From Paenibacillus sp. PK3_47 (GTDB lineage: Bacteria; Bacillota; Bacilli; Paenibacillales; Paenibacillaceae), in NCBI RefSeq assembly GCF_023520895.1, contig NZ_CP026029.1, forward strand, positions 5,518,001 to 5,582,000: a DNA stretch of 64,000 bases, read 5' to 3'. Each line of letters begins with the position of its first letter. Positions within the stretch are counted from its first letter, which is position 1. Of the stretch, positions 58,132-64,000 are shown piece after piece. A model generated the notes under the pieces. That model had not been told where the DNA came from. It searched no databases and was given only the letters and a program-made list of their open reading frames with translations. The position numbers and the translations under genes are program-made.

Positions 58132-60392
58132 TCGGTCACGAACTGGGCGGCCGTTATCAAGTCATCGAACGGATCGGTGGAGGTGGCATGGCGCTTGTAT
58201 ACAGGGCGCATGACATCCTGCTTAACCGGAACGTCGCCATTAAAGTATTGCGCAATCAATTTGTGCATGATGAAGAGTTTATCCGCAGATTCAGACGGGA
58301 AGCTCAGTCCGCCGCATCTCTGTCTCATCCGAATGTGGTCAGTATATATGATGTAGGGCAAGAAGAAGACATTCATTATATTGTTATGGAATATATCGAA
58401 GGCCATAATCTGAACGAGATTATCAAAGAACGGGCGCCGCTCCAGGTGGACGAGGCGGTACGCATCGCTTCACAAATTTGTGATGCACTGGATCATGCAC
58501 ACCAGAATCAGATTATTCATCGTGATATTAAGCCTCATAACATTCTGATCGGACGTAACGGAAGGGTGAAGGTAACGGATTTCGGGATTGCCCGGGCGGT
58601 TACCTCGACAACGATCACCCAGACCGGTTCGGTAGTAGGTTCGGTACATTATTTCTCACCGGAGCATGCCAAAGGTGTAACTACCGGAGAGAAATCTGAC
58701 CTTTATTCATTGGGTATTGTATTATACCAGATGCTTACAGGAGTATTGCCGTTCCTGGGCGAAAGCCCGATCAGTGTTGCGCTGAAGCATCTGCAGGAGG
58801 AGTTCGAAGAGCCGCGTGTGCTGAATCCGCTGATTCCGCAAAGTGTGGAGAATGTGATTTTGAGATCCATGCGCAAGAACCCGGATGAGCGTTATCAGTC
58901 TGCCAAGCAAATGCTGCAGGATCTGGAGACCTGTCTGCTGCCAGAACGGCGCAGCGAAGCCAAAAGCACATTCCATGATGATGACGAGGATGAGGACAGA
59001 ACGCGGATTATTCCGGCGATCAAACCGCTCCAGCGTGGTCTCGGTGCCCGGAACAGCGGGGAAGACCGCCTGCGCAGTATGGCAAAGGAAGAAGATGACG
59101 AACCTCCGGTTCCATCCAAGCGGAAGTGGGGACGTCCCGCATTATGGATCGGACTTACTCTGTTTATACTGATAGCAATGGGCAGCGTGGTTTGGTATGT
59201 GAACTCCAAATTGTCGGTGGCCGAGGTTACCGTACCTAAGGTTACGGGCTACGAGCTTGAAGAAGCAACAGCTATGCTGGCCGAGGCGGGACTTCTTGTA
59301 GAAGATCCGCCGACAATGGAATATAACCCTAACTTTGCAGAGAATGTCGTATGGGAACAGAACAAAAAAGAAGGCACGGTAGTCAAAGAGGGAACTCATA
59401 TTATTCTCAAGGTAAGCACCGCGAAGACCAAATACTATGTCCCGTCCTTATCCGGAAAAAGCTACGATGAGGCTGTTCAAGCGCTGATTGCGGAAGGTGT
59501 GGCACAAAGCCGGATCAGCCAGGATCCGCGTTTCAGCGAAGATTTCCCGGAAGGCCAGGTAATCGGCTCTGAACCGGCGGAAGGAAACGAATATGATCCG
59601 GAGACAGCGGCGGTCAAAATCATTGTCAGCAAAGGCGAAGAAAGTATAGAAATGCCTGACCTCATCGGCTCGTCGGAATCCCAGGCGAAGAAGCTGATTG
59701 AAGGTGCCGGCCTGGTGCTGGATGAAGTCAAGGAAGAAGCCTCCTATTCCATCGAGAAGGGAAAGGTCATGGAACAATGGCCTTATGAGGAAGGCGACCT
59801 TGTCTCCAAAGGGGATAAAGTTAAAATCTCCATAAGTACGGGATTCCCGCCGGAAGCATTGAACTATACCTTTAATGTGCCGGTGGCACCGTCAAGCGAC
59901 GGCAAGAAGACACAAATCCGCATTGTGTATTCCGATGCCCGTAATGACGGTGAACCGCAGGAGTGGGGAACACGCACGATTGGGAAAAGTCAGGTACTGT
60001 CTGTGAACCTGGTTCTGGCGCCTAACAAGGATGGAGCGGTCTCGCTTTATCAGGATGGCGAGTATATTGAAGCTTTTGAAATCCGGTATTCGGATGCCAA
60101 GAACGGCACGGTTCCGCAGCCGGAGCCTCCGGTAACAGAGACGCCGGCGCCGCCAACTCCGGCACCGACAGAAACGCCGCAGCCTGATCCGACCATTGAG
60201 CCGGAAATTCTGCCTCCGGGATCTGAAGAGGAAGAAGAGGCGGATGAGACTGCCGGGAATGTAGATCAGACAGGTTTTGTTACGGAGAGTCCGAACAGTA
60301 ATGCCAGCCTCAAAGCGTTAACGAACAACGGAAATAACGGCAAAAAGGAAAAGCATCAGAACAAAGGCAACGGCAAGGATAAAGATTATTAA
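58128..60392 (+). CDS. prkC: PASTA-domain serine/threonine kinase
   Basis: The 754-residue kinase has a cytoplasmic Hanks domain (12-270): a glycine loop IGGGGMALVY, Lys39, HRD at 131-133, DFG at 151-153 and a Thr-rich activation loop. An acidic juxtamembrane region and one membrane segment (about 338-358) precede three outer PASTA repeats (about 365-575). A further beta domain (575-680) and a tail rich in Pro, Thr, Glu and then Asn/Lys end it. In B. subtilis PrkC senses muropeptides and can trigger spore germination. The Pro/Thr tail after the last domain is longer than in B. subtilis and may thread the cell wall. Confidence 0.95.
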   Translation: MIGHELGGRYQVIERIGGGGMALVYRAHDILLNRNVAIKVLRNQFVHDEEFIRRFRREAQSAASLSHPNVVSIYDVGQEEDIHYIVMEYIEGHNLNEIIKERAPLQVDEAVRIASQICDALDHAHQNQIIHRDIKPHNILIGRNGRVKVTDFGIARAVTSTTITQTGSVVGSVHYFSPEHAKGVTTGEKSDLYSLGIVLYQMLTGVLPFLGESPISVALKHLQEEFEEPRVLNPLIPQSVENVILRSMRKNPDERYQSAKQMLQDLETCLLPERRSEAKSTFHDDDEDEDRTRIIPAIKPLQRGLGARNSGEDRLRSMAKEEDDEPPVPSKRKWGRPALWIGLTLFILIAMGSVVWYVNSKLSVAEVTVPKVTGYELEEATAMLAEAGLLVEDPPTMEYNPNFAENVVWEQNKKEGTVVKEGTHIILKVSTAKTKYYVPSLSGKSYDEAVQALIAEGVAQSRISQDPRFSEDFPEGQVIGSEPAEGNEYDPETAAVKIIVSKGEESIEMPDLIGSSESQAKKLIEGAGLVLDEVKEEASYSIEKGKVMEQWPYEEGDLVSKGDKVKISISTGFPPEALNYTFNVPVAPSSDGKKTQIRIVYSDARNDGEPQEWGTRTIGKSQVLSVNLVLAPNKDGAVSLYQDGEYIEAFEIRYSDAKNGTVPQPEPPVTETPAPPTPAPTETPQPDPTIEPEILPPGSEEEEEADETAGNVDQTGFVTESPNSNASLKALTNNGNNGKKEKHQNKGNGKDKDY

Positions 60393-60445
60393 AGAGGAAT
60401 AGACAGCTGCTGAACCGTCATGAATGCGGGCAAGGCTGCTGCCGC

Positions 60446-60479
60446 CAAATGACCCGGGGATATGAGCTTGGGTCATTTG
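60446..60479. other. Perfect 10-bp stem-loop between prkC and rsgA
   Basis: CAAATGACCC (60446-60455) pairs with GGGTCATTTG (60470-60479) across a 14-base loop. No T tract follows, so it is not a normal terminator. It may be a processing or stability element. Confidence 0.55.
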
Positions 60480-60510
60480 TGCAATCTCAGGAGAGGAAGG
60501 CTCAACATGT

Positions 60511-61416
60511 ATGCCTGAAGGAATCATCATCAAAGCATTAAGCGGTTATTATTACGTCAAGCCGCTCCAGGACGGGTCTATTGCCACCGGGGAGGAGACT
60601 GTACAATGCCGGGGCCGGGGGATTTTTAGAAAGAAGGGAACTGCGCCCCTTGTCGGGGACCGGATCATTTATGGTCTCACCGAAAACGGTGAAGGCACGG
60701 TTGATGAAATTCTGCCTCGGGAATCCGAACTGATCCGTCCTCCTGTAGCTAATGTTAACCTGGCGGTGCTGCTCTTCTCATTGCGTGAACCGGATATGAA
60801 TCTCAATCTGCTCGATAAGTTCCTGGTTCATATTGAACACGCGGGACTGGAGCCGCTGATCGTACTTACGAAGCAGGATCTGGCCGATGACGATCATGAA
60901 GCGACCAGAGAGGTCAAGGAACTCTATGAGCGCATTGGTTATGAAGTGATGGTCACCAGTTCATTAACCGGCTCGGGAAGCGAGCAGCTGCGGGACCGTC
61001 TCGCCGGGGGCGTAAGCGTCTTCGCCGGACAATCAGGTGTCGGCAAATCAACGCTGCTGAACCGGCTCGTGCCAGGACTTGAGCTTGAAACAGGTGAAAT
61101 CAGTCTTCGGCTGGGCCGCGGGCGTCATACTACCCGCCATGTGGAACTGATGGATATCGGCAACGGCGGCTTCGTAGCGGATACTCCGGGATTCAGCCAG
61201 CTGGATTTTCTGGAATTAGGGGTGGAGGAGCTGTCGGTATGCTTCAGGGAATTCGCATCCTATGCGGAGAATTGCAAATTCCGCGGCTGCAGCCATCTGC
61301 ATGAGCCGGGCTGCCGGGTTCTGGATGCTGTTGAAGCAGGTGAAATAGCCGGCAGCCGCTATGAACATTACAAACTTTTTTACAATGAGATGAAAGACAA
61401 AAAGCGGAGGTACTAA
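60511..61416 (+). CDS. rsgA: Ribosome small-subunit-dependent GTPase A
   Basis: The 301-residue circularly permuted GTPase (CpgA/YloQ) helps 30S maturation. An OB-fold (LSGYYYVKPLQDG) comes first. The G motifs then appear in order G4 (LTKQDL), G1 (GQSGVGKSTLLN), G2 and G3 (DTPGF), and the C-terminal zinc site is CKFRGCSHLHEPGC. The start ATG is 12-15 bases from GGAGAGGAAGG. It follows stp-prkC as in Bacilli. Confidence 0.95.
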   Translation: MPEGIIIKALSGYYYVKPLQDGSIATGEETVQCRGRGIFRKKGTAPLVGDRIIYGLTENGEGTVDEILPRESELIRPPVANVNLAVLLFSLREPDMNLNLLDKFLVHIEHAGLEPLIVLTKQDLADDDHEATREVKELYERIGYEVMVTSSLTGSGSEQLRDRLAGGVSVFAGQSGVGKSTLLNRLVPGLELETGEISLRLGRGRHTTRHVELMDIGNGGFVADTPGFSQLDFLELGVEELSVCFREFASYAENCKFRGCSHLHEPGCRVLDAVEAGEIAGSRYEHYKLFYNEMKDKKRRY

Positions 61417-61420
61417 AGAC

Positions 61421-62089
61421 ATGATAATTATCGCCCCATCATTGTTGTCAGCGGATTTTGCAGCACTGGGTGCTGAGGTTGCGGAAGCGGAGAAGTGCGG
61501 AGGGGACTGGCTGCACGTGGACGTCATGGACGGGCGTTTTGTTCCCAATATCACACTGGGGCCGCCGGTAGTCAAAGCTGTAAAGGCAAATACCTCGGTG
61601 CCGCTTGATGTTCATTTAATGATCGAAAATCCGGAGCGCTACATAGCTGACTTTGCCGCTGCAGGCGCATCGGTAATCACTGTACACGCCGAGGCCTGTG
61701 TACATCTGCACCGTGTGGTGCATCAGATCAAGGAGCTGGGGCTTATGGCGGGTGTTGCCATTAATCCCGGTACTCCGGCTTCTGCGGTCCGTGAGGTGCT
61801 TGAGGATGTCGATATGGTGCTGGTTATGACCGTCAATCCCGGTTTTGGGGGACAGGCCTTTATTCCGGGTACACTCCGTAAGATCCGCCAGATCCGCGAG
61901 TGGGCGAATGAGATCAATCACAGCAATTTGCGCATTGAGGTGGACGGCGGAATTGCCGAGGAGACCGCTCCTTTAGTGGTTGAAGCCGGTGCTGATGTTC
62001 TGGTGGCAGGCAATGCCGTGTTCGGGCGGAGTGACCGTGCAGCCGCGATCAAGGCGATCCGTGAGGCAGCAGGGTCAGCCGTCCGTTAA
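61421..62089 (+). CDS. rpe: Ribulose-phosphate 3-epimerase
   Basis: The 222-residue TIM barrel interconverts ribulose 5-phosphate and xylulose 5-phosphate. Motifs are APSLLSADFA, HVDVMDGRFVPN with metal histidine and aspartate, DVHLMIENP, MTVNPGFGGQ and VDGGI. It starts four bases after rsgA with GCGGAGG inside the end of that gene. Confidence 0.96.
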   Translation: MIIIAPSLLSADFAALGAEVAEAEKCGGDWLHVDVMDGRFVPNITLGPPVVKAVKANTSVPLDVHLMIENPERYIADFAAAGASVITVHAEACVHLHRVVHQIKELGLMAGVAINPGTPASAVREVLEDVDMVLVMTVNPGFGGQAFIPGTLRKIRQIREWANEINHSNLRIEVDGGIAEETAPLVVEAGADVLVAGNAVFGRSDRAAAIKAIREAAGSAVR

Positions 62090-62142
62090 TCTGTGTGCGG
62101 ATGAGAGTGAAGGTATAGGCCAAGTTGTCGGCGCATAAATAT

Positions 62143-62178
62143 GGTTACATGAGCAGAAATCTCATGTAGCCTTTTTTT
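62143..62178 (+). terminator. Terminator after rpe
   Basis: GGTTACATGAG pairs with CTCATGTAGCC (one wobble) and runs into seven T residues. It closes the prkC-rsgA-rpe unit ahead of spoVM. Confidence 0.9.
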
Positions 62179-62270
62179 GTTCAATAAGGGAGGTCTGCAG
62201 TTCGTTTACGTATGCATAAAGACTGGAAAGTCTCCTACTGTACGCGCATGAATTGATGGGAGGGTGAAGA

Positions 62271-62351
62271 ATGAAATTTTACACGTTTAAGCTGCCGAAA
62301 TTTTTGGGAGGTTTTGTCAAGGCAATATTGAATACTTTTCAGAAAAGTTAA
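62271..62351 (+). CDS. spoVM: Stage V sporulation protein SpoVM
   Basis: This micro-gene encodes 26 residues, MKFYTFKLPKFLGGFVKAIL then NTFQKS. It matches B. subtilis SpoVM (same length, MKFYTIKLPKFLGG start). SpoVM is an amphipathic helix that recognises the convex forespore membrane and anchors SpoIVA for coat and cortex assembly. GGGAGGGTGAAGA precedes the ATG. Its position between rpe and rpmB agrees with B. subtilis, where thiN is also present between; thiN is absent here. Expression should be sigma-E controlled, but I could not identify a clear sigma-E promoter. Confidence 0.95.
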   Translation: MKFYTFKLPKFLGGFVKAILNTFQKS

Positions 62352-62376
62352 GCAGGTAACAGAACAGAAGACATGA

Positions 62377-62411
62377 AAAAAAGCACCTTACGAATGTAAA
62401 GGGTGCTTTTT
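62377..62411. terminator. Bidirectional terminator between spoVM and rpmB
   Basis: AAAAAGCACC and GGTGCTTTTT enclose an inner TTAC-GAAT-GTAA stem, between two convergent genes. Confidence 0.88.
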
Positions 62412-62451
62412 GTTTCATATGAGATATCACCAGGTCTAGGAAAATCCAAGA

Positions 62452-62640
62452 CTAAACGCGTTCAACTTTACCGGCTTTCAAAGCACGGGTGCTGACGTAT
62501 ACGCGTTTCGGTTTACCGTTCACGAGGATGCGGACCTTCTGAACGTTAACTCCCCAAGAACGACGGTTGCGGTTGTTTGCGTGAGACACGTGGTTACCGC
62601 TGCTCGGTTTCTTGCCGGTTACAGTACATTTGCGGGACAT
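62452..62640 (-). CDS. rpmB: 50S ribosomal protein L28
   Basis: The 62-residue protein reads MSRKCTVTGKKPSSGNHVSH, with RRSWGVNVQKVRILVNGKP, the normal L28 body. It has a single Cys near the start instead of the CxxC pairs of zinc-type L28. AAGGAGG precedes the ATG. It faces the main operon, as in B. subtilis. Confidence 0.96.
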   Translation of the reverse strand: MSRKCTVTGKKPSSGNHVSHANNRNRRSWGVNVQKVRILVNGKPKRVYVSTRALKAGKVERV

Positions 62641-62688
62641 AGATTACACCTCCTTGTTACTAACACCTGCATAAAACAATACTTAAAT

Positions 62689-62718
62689 ATAATATCACAG
62701 CAAAAATTGCTACGTCAA
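62689..62718 (-). promoter_or_regulatory. Promoter of rpmB
   Basis: On the minus strand TTGACG (62718-62713) and TATTAT (62694-62689) are 18 bases apart, about 48 bases before the start codon. Confidence 0.6.
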
Positions 62719-62831
62719 CCGATTCAAAAACATTTATTTCTTTATGCTATTATAGTACAATGTAACTTAGTGTATTATGTCCAGTTAATCATAGAATTGA
62801 TTAGGCATAAAGTTAGGAAGGGGAATTCTCA

Positions 62832-64000
62832 TTGAGTAAGCGTTCTATAAACGGAACAGATTTTACCGCAATGGTACTCGCCGGTGCGGAAAGGCTGCAG
62901 CAGCATGCAGAGCACGTCAATTCCTTGAATGTGTTTCCGGTACCGGATGGAGATACGGGAACCAATATGAACTTAACGATGACTGCAGGCGCGAACGAAT
63001 TGAAAAAGAATAATACCGCATCAGTCGGTCAATGTGCAGGCGTGCTTTCCAAAGGCCTTTTAATGGGCGCGCGGGGCAATTCCGGCGTTATTTTGTCTCA
63101 GCTGTTCAGAGGTCTCGGACGTTACGCTGCCCAGTATGATGAGCTTAACACGCAGCAGTTCGCGGCAGCGCTGCAGACCGGAGTGGATACAGCTTACAAG
63201 GCTGTGGTCAAACCGGTTGAAGGCACCATTCTGACCGTAGCCAAAGAAGCTGCAAGACATGCGGTGTATTTTGCCCGCCGTACAACTGATATCAACGAAC
63301 TCATGACAGAAGTATTGACGAGAGCGAAGGAAGCGCTGGCGAATACGCCGGAGCTGCTGCCTGTGCTAAAGCAGGTTGGCGTCGTAGACTCCGGCGGACA
63401 GGGTCTGGTGTACATTTATGAAGGTTTCCACCAGTATCTGACGAGCGGAAGCACTGCTGAGCCGGCCCCTGTACAAGGACAAGCTCCTGCTGCCGTTCCG
63501 GTTTCAGCGGCTGCAGCGCAGCCTGTGCTGACCAAGCATGAGGCGGTGCCTTCATCCGTGCAGTCGTCTGCCCAGTCCCAGCTTCATACGGAAGATATTG
63601 AATTTTTATATGATATGGAGTTCTTCATTAACCGCCAGCTTGGCGTGAATGCAGGAGCGGATTTTGATGAGGAAAAATTCCGGAAAGCGTTGTCAGTCAA
63701 CGGAGACTCCATAATTGTAATTTCCGATGAGGAGACCATCAAGGTACACGTGCATTCGAAGACACCGGGAGATGTGCTTAACCTTGCGCTGCTCTATGGT
63801 GAAATTACCCAGATCCATATTCTTAATATGCGGGAACAGCACCGCGATCTGCTGACAGCAGGGATGGACATTGCGCCGATGCCGGATGTTTTTGCAGATA
63901 TTCCTGAGGAAAAAAGCAGCGTACAGGCACCGGCCGTTCCACCGGCGGATGACCTGGCTCCTTACGGCTTTATCGCTGTGTCTTCCGGCGACGGTATTTC
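62832..64000 (+). CDS. fakA: DAK2-domain fatty acid kinase (FakA/YloV), 5' part
   Basis: The frame is open to the window end, giving the first 389 residues of a protein of about 550-590. It is the DhaL/DAK2-type kinase that phosphorylates fatty acids held by FakB. The nucleotide and Mg site NVFPVPDGDTGTNM is intact, as are SKGLLMGARGNSGVILSQLFRG, KPVEGTILTVAKEAA and VDSGGQGLVYIYEG. A Pro/Ala-rich linker follows (about 205-245), then the start of the EDD-like domain (YDMEFFINRQL). The start is TTG after AAGGGGAATTC. In B. subtilis yloU lies between rpmB and yloV; it is missing here. Confidence 0.94.
   Translation, partial: MSKRSINGTDFTAMVLAGAERLQQHAEHVNSLNVFPVPDGDTGTNMNLTMTAGANELKKNNTASVGQCAGVLSKGLLMGARGNSGVILSQLFRGLGRYAAQYDELNTQQFAAALQTGVDTAYKAVVKPVEGTILTVAKEAARHAVYFARRTTDINELMTEVLTRAKEALANTPELLPVLKQVGVVDSGGQGLVYIYEGFHQYLTSGSTAEPAPVQGQAPAAVPVSAAAAQPVLTKHEAVPSSVQSSAQSQLHTEDIEFLYDMEFFINRQLGVNAGADFDEEKFRKALSVNGDSIIVISDEETIKVHVHSKTPGDVLNLALLYGEITQIHILNMREQHRDLLTAGMDIAPMPDVFADIPEEKSSVQAPAVPPADDLAPYGFIAVSSGDGI

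Overview
The window reads as chromosomal core sequence of a spore-forming Firmicute, most probably Paenibacillus. Pointers are moderate GC, AGGAGG-type ribosome binding sites, spore genes (spoVM and a gerA-type operon), CcpA/HPr-type carbon control, a Tyr T-box, and gene order close to the Bacillus subtilis yloA-to-yloV region. I see no prophage, transposase, CRISPR array, rRNA or tRNA. This assignment is inference from protein families and synteny, not a database match.

Layout. 1-5.5 kb: the 3' end of ptsI, an ECF sigma factor with its DUF4179 partner, a DJ-1/PfpI protein, an unrecognised double-CxxC protein and ccpA. 5.5-13.5 kb: mtnN, the divergent acuA/acsA pair with a cre-like site between them, a class A penicillin-binding protein, and tyrS behind a T-box. 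13.5-14.9 kb: a 52-bp tandem hairpin array, then rpsD with a long leader. 15-23.6 kb: a GAF-GGDEF protein, a lipoprotein, an M29 aminopeptidase, an HPr-like protein without the catalytic histidine, ylaN, a cation/H+ antiporter, an Asp23 protein, ftsW and a yugN-like gene. 23.8-34.5 kb: an M20 amidohydrolase, a CBS protein, a bacterial XPB helicase with its partner, ylbF-ylbG, an EAL gene overlapping a CBS-GGDEF gene, an unknown basic protein, a LysR regulator and a PHP phosphoesterase. 34.9-47 kb: rqcH, divergent yloB, dapF, a gerKA-KC-KB operon, a small membrane protein and yitJ. 47-64 kb: yicC, remA, gmk, rpoZ, coaBC, priA, def, fmt, rsmB, rlmN, stp, prkC, rsgA, rpe, spoVM, rpmB (opposite strand) and the 5' part of a fakA/yloV gene.

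The genes group into a few themes. PtsI, CcpA, the HPr-like protein and the cre-like site upstream of acsA/acuA concern carbon regulation. Three proteins make or degrade cyclic di-GMP. The 47-64 kb block serves translation (omega, deformylase, formyltransferase, rRNA methylases, RsgA), nucleotide and CoA supply, replication restart and PASTA-kinase signalling, and many of its genes overlap or nearly touch.

Most of the window is conserved housekeeping sequence. The least explained material is noncoding: the 52-bp hairpin array at 13.6-13.87 kb, two other families of intergenic inverted repeats (17.07-17.25 and 34.69-34.88 kb), and nested inverted repeats upstream of ccpA. The most unusual proteins are the HPr-like protein without its histidine, the EAL and CBS-GGDEF pair split by a frame change, and the XPB pair.
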